From Schizophyllum amplum (lineage: Eukaryota; Basidiomycota; Agaricomycetes; Agaricales; Schizophyllaceae): a stretch of DNA of 64,000 nt. How positions within the stretch are numbered: position 1 is the stretch's first letter; each line of letters begins with the position of its first letter. A program made the translations under genes and the position numbers. The notes beneath the pieces were generated by a model. The model saw only the letters and a list, made by a program, of their open reading frames with translations, searched no databases and had not been told where the DNA came from. This document shows positions 47,217 to 58,280 of the stretch, piece after piece. The stretch is taken from the NCBI GenBank assembly GCA_007026445.1, contig VDMD01000004.1, positions 992,001-1,056,000 of the forward strand, written 5' to 3'.

Positions 47217-48246
47217 CGTCGGTGGTGGTCGAGAGCAAGATCCTTGGCCCGTGCATCCGTCATTCATCCAATTCCCCGGCTTCGCTCCGGAGCAGCCGGA
47301 CCCTATCGCGTGTCCAACTGTCACGCTCGGACCTCCACCAACGATCTGCCACCTTGCTGCCACCCGCCTGTCCGAAGGCCTCGAATGCATACTCGTGTTA
47401 TCTCACCTCTCTGTCAATTCATTTGACCGCCACATTCAGTTCGTCTACACGGCTTTCCCAGAATTGCACCGGCGAGCTCAGTGGTATTTCCCTCGTTGAT
47501 AGGGACGTCGTCGTACGCGTCGTTAAGTTCTCTGTGTACATCCTTTTGAACCTCTGCCGTTCAAGCGATATGCCTAACGCCACTGTTGCCCATTGCACCT
47601 GTGCGGTGGACTTAGGACAGTGTACCCTTGGTTCAGATCGTCGGGTCACACCATCTGACCTTGGCGTCGATACCTTTGCCAGTCACGGTGGGAGGTGTGC
47701 AACGACTGAGATGGTTATACTTAGACGTATTCGTCTGGAGCCTACTACTCTGTTGTTTCATAACTGACACGGACGACCAGTTCTCAAGATCTCAAAGCTT
47801 GCGGGCAAGAATTTGTGGCACTGCCAATGCCGGCGGTACCAGAACAAAAAGTATATCTGTAGGATGAGCACGAGTGGCATACATATACAGGACCGTGAAC
47901 CTGCAGACGAGGGCTGACTGGGATGTATAAGAAATGAACCTGGTCAGCAGGAAGCCTTGAGGCTTCAGCCACAATGGCCGGTAGCCAGACAGCACATCAC
48001 CCGGTCATAAATAACGGAGACCGTGCATTGCAATATTGTATAAATACATGACCTTGGAGGGCGCGTGCGTGTACAGGCAGAACATTGACACATAGAACAA
48101 AGGAAATCGATATCGAGGTCCGCATAGGACAAAGCACAGTCCATGTCGGCGTTCTTGAAAGTCGTCAATTCAAAATGCATTCTCATAGTCACAAATGAAA
48201 CGCACCTTGCATGCTTGCGAGACGATGTGAAAACAGTGCGTCGCGC
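47217..48246. other. Intergenic, no gene seen
   Basis: About 1 kb between two minus-strand genes. A plus-strand frame of 195 codons (47180-47767) overlaps the start of the WD gene, has no domain and is not believed. It probably holds the WD-gene promoter and the 3' UTR of the basic orphan. Confidence 0.35.
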
Positions 48247-49103
48247 TCAGTCCTTCCGCAGCTTCTTCGTCTCCCGCTGCTCCTTCGCGCCGTAGATGGA
48301 GCCCATGATGGATTCAAACGCGGCGGAATCCTTCGCGTGATGATCGGCCTTGCGCTTGCGGGACGACTGGAGAGTCTGCACTCCGAGGAGTGAGCATAGC
48401 TCCTTGTGTTCATCCAGGTTAGGCTCAACGCGCGGAGAGAGGGTGGGTTTCTGCTTGGAGGCAGCGGTGCGGAGATTGACGGTGGTGCGAGCTAGGGAGC
48501 GCTTCATGTAGAGGGGGTCCAGTCCGCGAGCTGACATCGAAGGGCGCAACGTTTTGCCACCGCTGCGAACGACCTTGGGGATGGTAGACTTGCGAGAGGC
48601 AGCCTTGGAGTTCTCTGAGGAGGAGCTGCATGCATCGGAAGAGCCGGTGATGGAGGGTGAGGCGGCGCCGGCGTCAGGCGATGTGCAAGAGGATGCCGTA
48701 GCAGACGTGGTGGCAGTCGCGATGTCCGAGGCCGGCTGCAGCGCTAGCAGACGGCACGTTGCGGGCTGCCTGTGCTTGTGCCACGCCAAGGCCTGCCTCT
48801 TGAGGAGGACAACTCCGTCACTACTACCTGGGACCATAACGCGAGTGCTACACAAGCAGAACAGGTAATTGCCGCGAGAGTACTTGATGGCAGGGTCAGG
48901 ATGCTTGAGGAAGTCGTCGACGATCTTCTGCTCCTTCTGCATGTTCTCCTCCTTCTTCGTCTTATTCATCTTCTTCATCTTCTTCGTCTTCCTCGTTACC
49001 TTCGACGCGGATGACTCGATTGGCCCGTTGCCTTGCCTGTGGCAGTCCGCTGTGAAGCAGGGTGCGCTTTCGCGGACAGGCGATTGTCGGGTGCTGAAGT
49101 CAT
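48247..49103 (-). CDS. Basic, Ser-rich orphan protein, probably nuclear
   Basis: The open frame 48978-48247 encodes KEQKIVDDFLKHPDPAIKYSRG, a Ser/Ala-rich middle, and a conserved-looking C-terminus (LDPLYMKRSLARTTVNLRTA, LCSLLGVQTLQSSRKRKADHH, FESIMGSIYGAKEQRETKK). The likely start is the ATG at 49103 (MTSAPDNRL), which lies in another frame. It joins through GTAACG...CATGCAG (intron at about 49000-48940) only if one base is missing in the GGGCC run near 49020. A GC donor (AAG, then GCAACG) is the alternative. The Lys/Arg runs suggest nuclear targeting. Family not recognised. Confidence 0.55.
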
Positions 49104-49791
49104 GGCAACAATAATGAGCTGAAGATGAAGGAGTATTGTCACAAAATGGAGGATGGAATGGATCAACGTCGCGAGTGGTGGTCGAATTGGTGAGAGCGAT
49201 TGTTCACAGCGAATGCAACTGCTCGTGACACAGTCACGGCACGTCACAGCAGTCACGTGAATGTCAGCATGCCTCTAAGCCACGTGAAGTATATCTCCAT
49301 TGTTCGCCCAATGCGGCTTTCAATAACGGAGGATCAAGTGGCGCTGTTCGTTTATGTCAGTATATGCATTACGACAGAGCATACTTTGCACTCACCCCCA
49401 TTCACGCAGGCGAGAATATGGTGAATACCTCGAGCGAAAGAGTGGGTGCTGGCCTTTACTAGCCACTAGTGAGCCTCAGACTGAGCAACATGCAGAAAAA
49501 ATACAATTCTTTTCCCCAACGCTCATAGCCAGGAGTACATAGCTACCGGCTACGACGGCACAGCGTCGCCTCGACACTAGCTGCCCTACATCGGACTGCA
49601 AAGGACGTATCCAGTTCGCATCCGCAAGCCTCCTTCGCATCGGGTGCTGTCGCGCAGGAACATCACTGGCACACCAAATATTGCTAGCTGAGCACGAGGG
49701 TGAATATGGTGAAGCAGTGCTGCTGGCGGCCTTCCCAGGGACCATCCTGCACCCACACTTCCGGCGTTGTACATCGTGAGCACATGTGCGA
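49104..49791. promoter_or_regulatory. Upstream region of the basic orphan with two E-boxes
   Basis: 688 bases. CACGTG occurs at 49254-49259 and 49281-49286, 27 bases apart, the same spacing as in the CutC/GCP4 promoter. The rest up to 49791 is the probable 3' UTR of the reductase gene; no gene seen. Confidence 0.4.
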
Positions 49792-50949
49792 TCACACGAT
49801 GGAGTCGAGCGGTATAGCTTCGCGCAGCTGCATCATGTCCCAGAGCGTTTTCGTCGTGAGCGTCTGGATGCCATGCTCTTTCCCCAATCGACAGAGGTGG
49901 CCGTTGATGAAGTTCACCTCCGTCGGTCTGTTGTGGAGAACGTCGTACAGCATTGACGACGTATTCTTGGCCGTCGAGCCAGCCACGCGCACAGCTTCCG
50001 CATGCAGAGACGTCGAGGTGAGCGCCTGCGGCACTTCAGGCGGCGCGCGGCGACTCAGTCCTTGGTCGTGCATGATTCGGTCCTCCTCTTCGAACCGCTG
50101 CATATAGATCTTGTGGAAGATCCTCGCCGCCTCTATCGACACCTTGTGCGCAATATTATTGAAAGCCTGCTGCTCGAGCAGCTCGCCGTTCGTACACCGC
50201 AGGAGCGCGGTGAGTGGATTTATGATCGCATTCACCGCGAGCTTCTGATACATTGCGACGCGCAGCTCCTCGAACGGTGTCCACACCGTGTTCAGGTCCA
50301 TGACGCTCAGCGCGGCGACCGTCATGAGCAGGCTCCGGTACTGCTCCGCCTCCGCGTCGTCCGGAGTCGAGATGTCCGACAGCTCGAGCTGGCGCTCGTG
50401 CGCGGGGACATCCGGGTTGCGCAGCGTCTTCTCGAAGTCGCGGTTGATACTGGGCACGATGGCGAACTTGAGGGCGCCCACGCCGCGGTGGATGACATGG
50501 CTGCGCTGTGTGCGCACGGTGACACCGTGCGTGTTGACGGTGTGGATGAAGTGGGGGCGGTTCGCGGGATTTCGGAAGACGGTAGAGACGAGGCGCTCGT
50601 AGATGCCCATGCCGTTCTGGAGGAGGACAATGGTGGTATTGCGCGAGATGTGCGGGAGGAGAGCGTCGATGACGCCGCAGGTGGCTTGCGCCTTGGTGGC
50701 AACAATGAGGGACTGGATGTTGGTGAGGCCACCGGTACCCTGGGCGTCCTCGAGTTGGGCATTGGGCAGGTATTCATTTTCGAATTCGTTCTCGAAAGAC
50801 ACAACGCCATCTCGCTCGACTTTGAGCACCGTGTCCGTTCGTTGTCGTCGATGAATGAGGGAAATGGGTGTTTCGCGGGGGACAGCGCGTCGCAAGTGAA
50901 AAGCAGCTAGCGTGCCCACAGGTCCCAGTCCGACGACATGGAACCGCAT
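49792..50949 (-). CDS. 2-dehydropantoate 2-reductase-like (ketopantoate reductase, 385 aa)
   Basis: Single exon, start at 50949 (MRFHVVGLGPVGTLAAF); the open frame extends upstream only to a TTG. The Rossmann motif GLGPVG binds NADPH. LIVATKAQAT, VLLQNGMGIYERL and KLAVNAIINPLTALLRCTNGELL carry the family's catalytic Lys, Asn and substrate Ser/Glu positions. The enzyme reduces ketopantoate to pantoate in CoA synthesis. Fungal genomes hold several paralogues of this fold with other substrates, so the reaction is inferred. No targeting signal is clear. Confidence 0.85.
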   Translation of the reverse strand: MRFHVVGLGPVGTLAAFHLRRAVPRETPISLIHRRQRTDTVLKVERDGVVSFENEFENEYLPNAQLEDAQGTGGLTNIQSLIVATKAQATCGVIDALLPHISRNTTIVLLQNGMGIYERLVSTVFRNPANRPHFIHTVNTHGVTVRTQRSHVIHRGVGALKFAIVPSINRDFEKTLRNPDVPAHERQLELSDISTPDDAEAEQYRSLLMTVAALSVMDLNTVWTPFEELRVAMYQKLAVNAIINPLTALLRCTNGELLEQQAFNNIAHKVSIEAARIFHKIYMQRFEEEDRIMHDQGLSRRAPPEVPQALTSTSLHAEAVRVAGSTAKNTSSMLYDVLHNRPTEVNFINGHLCRLGKEHGIQTLTTKTLWDMMQLREAIPLDSIV

Positions 50950-51700
50950 GAGACCTCGAAAGGCGCGTAAATAGTTTCCTTGTGTCCTTCTGCTGATTTG
51001 AGAACAGCAATCGGCGAAGGAGAAAATCAGACTAACCAAGCACCAGCTGAGCGTCTACCGAGTGGTCGTAGTGGACAGCGTCCACATAGAAAGGGGACGT
51101 ACACGCAAGGATTATGTAGGTGCACGGAGCGCCGAGTAGACGCAGTCTGCTTGGTGTGGGCAACGACGGCAGCCGTCCGTCCATCCTCGGCAACTCGGAC
51201 CGACACTTCATAGGGGCTAGCCGCTGGCTCGCGTCGCGCGAGTCGCGCCTTCCGAATGCGCGCTCTAGGTAGCAAATGTATGCGCGTTCCCTCACGTTCG
51301 TATACCGCAGAGCACAACGAGCCCAGGTATGAACTATTCTCACCGGTCGGAGGAACTATGGAGGCCACCGATCTCGACTAAGCCACAGACCCATGGACGT
51401 GTTCTCCAAGTCCGCGCTTCCAGACCTCCACTGATCAGGTGTACTACAGGTAGCAAATGGAACCCCTCTGGCCACTGGTCTACCCTAGTCGCCTACGGAT
51501 CTACCCCAAGTCTGCCCCTAGCCCGCCCATGGGCAGCTCGCTTGGGGGACGATGGGGTAGGCGGAGACGCGTTCGAGGCCGCGAATCCCCAGACGGACCG
51601 CGAATGATTGTAGCGTATAAAAGATGAACTCACAGAGGGGCGTCTCTCAGCTTCACAAAGCACTCACATATACTACACGACCTCTAGAGATATTATCAGC
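50950..51700. other. Divergent intergenic region, no gene seen
   Basis: 751 bases between the reductase (minus) and the AKR gene (plus). It contains no convincing ORF or RNA. It should hold both promoters. Confidence 0.4.
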
Positions 51701-53008
51701 ATGACGAATGTGACGCTGGAGCGTACACAGACCAAGGTTAGCCTAGCATTCTTGTCAGGCAGCCAGACGACACTCAAGTACCGCAGATGCCCCTGGTCGG
51801 CTTTGGTCTGTGGAAGGCAAGTCGACGGGTAGCTTTGATTGAGATAAAGCTGACCTTGCCGCAGGTGCCCAACGACACATGCGCGGACGTTGTTTACAAC
51901 GCCATCAAGATGGGCTACCGCCTCTTCGACGGCGCGTGCGACTACGGCAACGAGAAGGAGGCCGGCGAGGGTGTTCGTCGCGCGATAGCAGATGGTCTCG
52001 TGAAGAGGGAAGACCTTTGTAGGTGTCCGAATTCGAGCGTCAGATAGAGCCCTAATCACGCCCGTCAGTCATCACATCGAAATTGTGGAACACATTCCAC
52101 GCGCACGATCACGTACGTTGGGCATCGCAGAGGTAGAGTCGGTACTGACAACAGTGCAGGTCAAGCAACTGGCTAAAAAGCAGTTGCAGGATTGGGGCCT
52201 AGACTACTTCGATCTCTTCCTCGTACACTTCCCCATTGCCATCCAGTATGTCTCTCCCGACCACCGATACCCGCCGACATGGTGGGATGACAACGGCAAG
52301 CTGCTGCCACCCGGTTCGTCTCGTTTGCATCAACAGCAAGGACTAGACTCACCACGTATACTGTACAGTGAACGTACCGATGCAGGAGACCTGGGGCGCC
52401 ATGGAAGAGCTCGTCGACGAGGGCCTCGTGCACAACATCGGCGTCAGCAACGTCTGCGGCGGCCTGCTCCTCGACATGTTCCGCTACGCACGCATCCGGC
52501 CGCAGGTTCTGCAGGTCGAGCTACACCCGTACAACAGCCAGGAGGCCCTCATTCGGGTGGCGCAGCTGCACGGCGTGGTAGTCACTGGGTACTCGCAGTT
52601 TGGGCCGATGGGCTACGTCGAAATTGGCGCGGACAAGAACACGGGACTGTTGTTTGACAACCCAGTAATCAAGGGGATTGCGCTGGCACACGGGAAGAGT
52701 ACGTGGGTTGACAGATTGGGTATGCGGAGGCTGACGCAGTCCTTCTCTAGCTCCGGCACAGGTGCTGCTGCGGTGGCTGACACAACGGAACATTACTGTG
52801 ATGCCAAAGGCGACGAGGGACGACCTTTTGGAGGAGAACTTGAAGAGCACCGATTTTGCATTGACGGTGCGGGACTTTAAGCAGATCGCGACTCTGAACA
52901 TGAACCGCAGGGTGAGTAACGCGATGGCTGGTGGCGGATGGGCACTCACCTGGCCCGCAGTTTAACGATCCTGCTGATCTTGACCAGCATTTCTCCATCT
53001 TTGCTTGA
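51701..53008 (+). CDS. Aldo-keto reductase, D-xylose-reductase-like
   Basis: NAD(P)H-dependent AKR2-type enzyme that would reduce xylose and other aldoses. Start 51701. Exon 1 ends TQTK; exon 2 ([10 protein letters not shown], 51787-51816) ends at a GC donor (GCAAGT), and the next exon opens [10 protein letters not shown]. The catalytic tetrad is present: Asp in [11 protein letters not shown], Tyr in the same block, Lys in TSKLWNT and His in LVHFP. Other marks: [51 protein letters not shown]. The last intron joins MNRR to [15 protein letters not shown]. Seven to eight short introns. It is intact. Confidence 0.92.
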
Positions 53009-53299
53009 AGCGCAGCGAAAGAACAGAAGCAACAAGAACACTGTACCATTAGCTATATTGTATGGATTAGGGATAATAGGAGCCATTGAACAATCCCCCT
53101 GCTGCGAGCCTGCGGAGGACGCGCGTCCCCGCGGTTGAGGATGACTGGAAGTGAGCAACGACTGCCAGAGGAGGAGGACATGGTCCGTTCGCAGCAGCAG
53201 GCGGTGCAGCCGAGATGCCGGACCGGAGCGGGGTGACGTTGCGCAGCCTTTATCGCGCCTATTTAGCGCTGCAGACGCTGTTGCTTGTCCCAAACTACC

Positions 53300-55716
53300 A
53301 TGTCCATCTCTGTCAAGCTCGCCAGCGGCGGTCTCACCCGCCGCGTCTCCTTCCCCAGCGTCCCAGCCTGGTCAGAGCTCGCCTACAAAGCAGCAGAGCT
53401 CTACGGGATCCCCGTCCAGCACGTCGCGGTTGCATATGTCGACACCGACGGTGATGAGGTTACAGCCAGCACCCAGGATGAACTCGATGACTTCTTCCGC
53501 CAGATTGGCGGCGCGTCTGTCAAGTTCACCGTATTCGACATGGAGCAGGCACGCAGCGAGAGCAGGTCCCTCCCCCACACTCCGGGCACCGTGACCGGCA
53601 CGCCCTCCCGCAATACTTTCGGCAACGACTCAAACCCGTTCGACCTTGGTGAACCCTGGGAGCGCATTCCGTCGCTTGGCGCCCCGTACCCGCTGTACCC
53701 CGTCGCTCGCTCGTCCGACTCGAAGCGGTTCGAGGAGCTCGCGTCCACCGCGACGAGCCTCCGATCGACGCCCAAGCAACACCCATACACGCAGGATGAC
53801 GATGCGTACAGCGATGTGTCGTCCATCGCTCATCACATTCTGGATAAGGGAAAGCGCCCCGCTCCGCCTAGCATCAGGACCGTCTCCTCTACGGAGTCTT
53901 TGGTCGACGGCGGCGATGCTATGCCTAAGCCGCCGTTCCATGTCTATGCCGCCACACCCGAGGTGCCGTCTTTCGACCTGAAGCCGGAGGGCTCCGTTCA
54001 TGACTCTTATTCGGCGCATGTGCCCGCCGAGAGCACTCCGAAGGCGACTGTCCAGATGTTTCCTCCCTCCAGCACCCACGGACGTTCCACTCGCGGCGAG
54101 TCCGTATCAGGCGAGCCTCAGCAGGCCGCAGATTCCGAAGACCCTCCCCTTCCCGAGCTCGACTCCGCCTCCATGCCGCCTCCGTCTCTCACCCACGATG
54201 TCGCCACACTGCTCGACGCTCTCTCGGCGGTCTTCTCTAGCCATCCACAGGTCACGGAGAGCCTGCGTAACATCATGCAGAACTCGACAAACGGTGCCTA
54301 CTGGTCTGCTCATCGTGAAGCTCTCTCGCGTGCCGCGCAAGGCATAGCCCAGTCCGCTACCGATGCCGCAGGCGACGCCAGGCAGATGGCAGAAGAGGAG
54401 GCTGGTCGTCGCGTCGCCGATGCTCTGGGCGGGTTTTTTCGGACCATTTCTGAGGTAACGGGTATGCCTCCTCCGCCGGGCGCTTTTGGTATGCCTCCGC
54501 CCCCCAATGGCCACCCGCCTCCTCCAGGTCCTCCTCCTGGCCGACCCCCGTTCAGTGACTGGGGCTCGCGAGGACGCGGCGGACACCATGGCCGCGGAGG
54601 GCCTTTCGGCGGTCGCGGACCCTTCGGTGGCCGCGGAGGATTCAGCGGTGGTCGTGGAGGCTCTGAGGGTAGTCGCGGAGGCTTCGGTGGTCACGGGCGC
54701 GGCGGTCACCACGGTCGCTTCCCTCCAGGCCCGCCTCCCTTCGGGTCGATGCCCCCGCCGGACGCTCCCGAGATGGGTGGTATGCCTGGCGGCTTTCACC
54801 CGCCGTACCCCTACTGGCCCGAAGGCCCGTCGCAAGCGGAAGGGAGGGATACGCCCGAGTTCCCTGCCCAACCCTTCGCCTTCTGGGGTGGCCATCGTGG
54901 GGCTCATGAGCATCACCCGAGGCAGAACTCGCATGAGCTTCGCGCCTCTGTCGAGGCTGCGAAGTTCTCTACCAGGCTGAGAAGCAGCGCTATCGTCAGG
55001 AGCGCGAGCGTCGCCGCCACATGCGTCAGGCCGGACAGGAGTATATGGGCGATATGTAAGTGTAGAAAGTTAATTTCATGAGATCCTACTGACCTATTTT
55101 TACAGGACTACTGAGGAGATGCACGTCCCTCCTCCGGCGCCCGTGCCGCCCCGCCCTATCGAAGTCGTCAATGTCAGCACACAGGGGCCCTTGACGCCCC
55201 CGATGCCCCCTCCGCGCCCGTTCCCCGTCACTCCGCAGGCGGCAGCCATTCCGGCGCCGCCTCCCGCCGCTCCGCCCGTCCCTGCGCATCCCGTGAGCAG
55301 TGCTCGTGGTACTTACCCGGCCTTCGAGATGTTTAGCGTCCCGCAGAAGCGCACGCCGTCGGGTGGCTCTGGCCAGCACCGCCGCCCGAGCAATCGCTCC
55401 TCGTCCGAGGCGCCCTCGCGCGCCGTCGTGGGCATCACGCGTCGTCTTGCTGAGGTATGTCATGGCCGCTTGCCGTGTCGTAGCATGGAACGCTGACCTA
55501 CGTTCACAGATGGGCTTCACGGAGAACAACAGCAACGGTCTGGGCGAGAAGATCCAGGAGTCCATTCCCTCTGGCAGCGGCTCGGTGTCGAAATCGCAGG
55601 AGGACAACATCGTGACGAGCCTGCTTGAGCAGCTTCTCCCGAAGTCGCCTATGGCGCAGCCCGTCGCGTCGGGCTCGGGGACCAGGACGCAGGATATCCC
55701 GGGTACGTGGCTGTGA
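53300..55716 (+). CDS. PB1-RGG-UBA protein, one apparent frameshift
   Basis: Domain order: PB1 at residues 2-80, with a basic strand (VKLASGGLTRRVSF) and the acidic OPCA stretch (YVDTDGDEVTASTQDELDDFF). A Ser/Pro-rich linker follows. A helical part lies at about 297-380 (HDVATLLDALSAVF, then ADALGGFFRTIS). An RGG/GGF box spans about 421-475 (GRGGPFGGRGPFGGRGGF), then Pro-rich parts. The C-terminal UBA-like domain has TRRLAEMGFTE and EDNIVTSLLEQLL. The order PB1 ... UBA resembles p62/NBR1-type selective autophagy receptors, but ZZ and FW domains are absent. A candidate Atg8-binding site is WERI at 120-123. Near 54961 the frame shifts: SVEAAK must join LYQAEKQRYRQERERRRHM with one base missing after AAG. 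Otherwise it would need a 79-base intron there. Confidence 0.82.
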
Positions 55717-56204
55717 AGGAGTGATCTATCGGTTTTGGAGGGAATCGACGAAGGGGCGCATACACGAATTACCCTCGTCGATAGTCTTTATTTCAAGTTA
55801 TCTGTTGAGGCAAGTAGTATCTACTAAGACTTACGGTGTACCGCTTTGTGTGTTTTGCTATATTGTACTACTACCTGTGTAAGAAAGAATGTCGACGAAG
55901 AATGAGATTCGCGATGCTGAAAGCCGGCTGACTCACAGATAAGCATGGCATTGTCATCTTGTAAGTAGCGTTCAACACGTCAAGTGCATGTTTGCTGCAG
56001 TCCAAGGCAGGAAACCTGATCCTCATCGACTCAAACGCTGGCGGAATGAGGCTTGCATGGTCCTGTTCAGGTGATGGATAGATACAGCAACAGTACATAT
56101 TTGTATAGGCTGCGTTGAGACATAGTTCTGTTCATCCGCTCTTTGGCGTGTACATAAATCAACCATAAGATCCTTCGACCACCCCTCCGTAAGTATGCAG
56201 CGCT
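55717..56204. other. Convergent 3' region, no gene seen
   Basis: 488 bases between stops of the PB1-UBA gene (plus) and the F-box gene (minus). AT-richer than its surroundings, as expected for 3' UTRs. Confidence 0.4.
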
Positions 56205-58280
56205 TTACGCGTCTTCCATCTCCACATCCTCCTCATCCTCGTCGTCCTCGTCCATATCATAGTCCTGTTCCCCACGGTCGGGAACGTGGAACATATGGTC
56301 CTCACTCTCCCCACGCTCAGGGAGCTTGAATTCGCCATCTGCAAGAGCCGCCGCCTCTTCGATGGTCTGCGAGGCGTCCATAGGCGCAAAGCCCATGATG
56401 CCCTTGGCCTCCTCGAGAAGCTCCGGAATGTCTTCGTCGTCCGCCACCTCGGTCCAGTTCCTCGGGTAGGTATAGAGGCGGCGCAGGGGCACGCCGAGTT
56501 GCTTGCGGCGGCGAACGAAGTATGTGACGTCCTCCACGTCCATGTTCTCCCACTCAATCGCGAGGAGGTTCGGAAGCACGGGCTTGGGCTCGTACTTGCC
56601 GGTCATCGGGAATGGCAGTGAACCGTCGGCGACCGCCTCGTCGAGCAAGAAGAAGTCCATCGTGACACGGTCGAGGCCGGAAACGCGCATATAGCGCAGC
56701 TTGGGCATGGCCTTGAACCACTTGATCATCAGGCTGCGCGTCCTGTCCGTATTGGGGAGCTCGACAGAGTACCACGTCAAGAGGCGGACGTTGGGCATGC
56801 AGCCGATCGTCTGCTCGATGAAGTCGGAGTAGTCATCCGTGCAGAGGTTGAGCAGCGTGAGCTGCTTGACGTTCGGCGCGCGGAACTGGTTCCAGAGCTG
56901 GATCGCGGCCGAGGGAACGAGGTCGGCGATGGTCAGGCGGTCGAGGCGAGGGAGCATGATGGGAACCGCGGTCGCATCCAGTTCGTCTTGGTTCTGCGCC
57001 GGAATGGGGGCGGCGGCGTCCACGACGAGGCCCTCCAAGTTGGGGCAGTTAGCGAGCACCTCGCGGAACTTGAACACCGTGGGGCAGCGCTCCGTAGGGA
57101 AGCGACGGATGTCGAAGTTGGTCAGGTTGCTGAAGTTGGTCCTCGTCCAGTCCAGCTGGACACCCTTCAAGGTGAGGAATGTCAGGGAGGGAACGTCGTA
57201 GCCGTCGAACAAGGCCATGGGCTGACGATACTCCTTGGGCTCAAAATCCGCGCCGGGCATGATCATGTACGGCTGGCCTCCGCCGAAGAGCTCAAGGCGC
57301 TCGAGCATCATCGGCTGATCCTTCGCGGCCCTCAGTTTATCGATTAGGTAGAACATTGCAGTCATGTCCTTGACGTTCACGATAAGCATCCGGATCTGCG
57401 AAAGCTTGCGGAAGAGGATGTTGATGAGCGCGACCCACTTGTCGCCCTGCATCGCGCCGAAGCCTCTCCCTCGCTGCTCGTCGTCATCCACGCGGATGTC
57501 AAGGAAGGTGGTTCCGCTGCGCTCGACCTGCATAGCCGTCATCGTCCACGGATAATTCTCGAAGACGCGGATCGTGTTCCACAAAGTCATGTCGCTGACG
57601 GCGACCTCCCGCCATGTGTGGCACACTGAGGCTATGCGCGTCCGCGTAAGAGCGAGTTCGACGGGTCCACGAGTGTCGTAGATGGCGAGGCGAAATATGT
57701 CGGCGAGGACTTCAGGGGGGAGTTGATTGATTGGGAAATTCCACCACCTGAGGACGAGTTCCTCCACCTCCGAAGTGCTTCTAAAGGCGGCCATCCGCTG
57801 CAGCTCTGCCAACGTCTTCTCCGCGTTCGCGAGGTCGTTCGCCTGGTTCTGCGCAGCGTGAAGGTGCGAGAGCTCGAATAGCTTCTGGTTCAGGCGGTAT
57901 ATCAGTACGCGCGACCTCTCTAGAGCTGCGCGACATTGAGTGATCTGTTCCTCGGTCGCGGGGGGCTCGGGAAGGAGAGAGATGAAGTAGAGCACCATCG
58001 GTTCGTGCTGCTGGTCGGGAGGGTAGCGAGTGAGGATGTCCTTGTATGCCGGGTGGCGGGGAATGAAGCGCAGAGGGTAGCGCTGGGCGTGGTAGTACTG
58101 TGCCGGGTACATGGCAATGGCTCGTGCGGGATCGATATTCCTGAGCTTGTCCGACCTGCGAACCAGATCCTCGTCGCTCTCAAGCTGTAGGTCGCGCTGA
58201 AAGCCAGGGCCTTGCGATGGACCAGCATGGGGGGCCGACGTCCGCTGAACGGGAGGGGCGTTCCTTCTGTTACGCGTCAT
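56205..58280 (-). CDS. F-box protein with LRR-like C-terminal part (691 aa)
   Basis: Single exon of 691 residues. The N-terminus is basic (MTRNRRNAPP) and has a helical region (residues 120-165, RVLIYRLNQKLFEL). An F-box follows at about 190-235: INQLPPEVLADIFRLAIYD, then IASVCHTWREVAVSDMTLW. The C-terminal 400 residues carry leucine-rich strands (LTFLTLKGVQL, LEGLVVDAAA, LDRLTIADL, LKQLTLLNL-like) of the kind seen in large basidiomycete F-box families. It ends with an acidic tail (DMDEDDEDEEDVEMEDA). Likely SCF substrate adaptor; substrate unknown. Confidence 0.88.
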   Translation of the reverse strand: MTRNRRNAPPVQRTSAPHAGPSQGPGFQRDLQLESDEDLVRRSDKLRNIDPARAIAMYPAQYYHAQRYPLRFIPRHPAYKDILTRYPPDQQHEPMVLYFISLLPEPPATEEQITQCRAALERSRVLIYRLNQKLFELSHLHAAQNQANDLANAEKTLAELQRMAAFRSTSEVEELVLRWWNFPINQLPPEVLADIFRLAIYDTRGPVELALTRTRIASVCHTWREVAVSDMTLWNTIRVFENYPWTMTAMQVERSGTTFLDIRVDDDEQRGRGFGAMQGDKWVALINILFRKLSQIRMLIVNVKDMTAMFYLIDKLRAAKDQPMMLERLELFGGGQPYMIMPGADFEPKEYRQPMALFDGYDVPSLTFLTLKGVQLDWTRTNFSNLTNFDIRRFPTERCPTVFKFREVLANCPNLEGLVVDAAAPIPAQNQDELDATAVPIMLPRLDRLTIADLVPSAAIQLWNQFRAPNVKQLTLLNLCTDDYSDFIEQTIGCMPNVRLLTWYSVELPNTDRTRSLMIKWFKAMPKLRYMRVSGLDRVTMDFFLLDEAVADGSLPFPMTGKYEPKPVLPNLLAIEWENMDVEDVTYFVRRRKQLGVPLRRLYTYPRNWTEVADDEDIPELLEEAKGIMGFAPMDASQTIEEAAALADGEFKLPERGESEDHMFHVPDRGEQDYDMDEDDEDEEDVEMEDA

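Noticed and set aside
47180..47767. 195-codon plus-strand frame
   Set aside because: Overlaps the first exon of the WD gene on the other strand, whose protein is well supported.
50002..50910. 302-codon plus-strand frame inside the reductase gene
   Set aside because: Antisense shadow of the single-exon reductase gene; Arg/Val/His-rich reading typical of such shadows.
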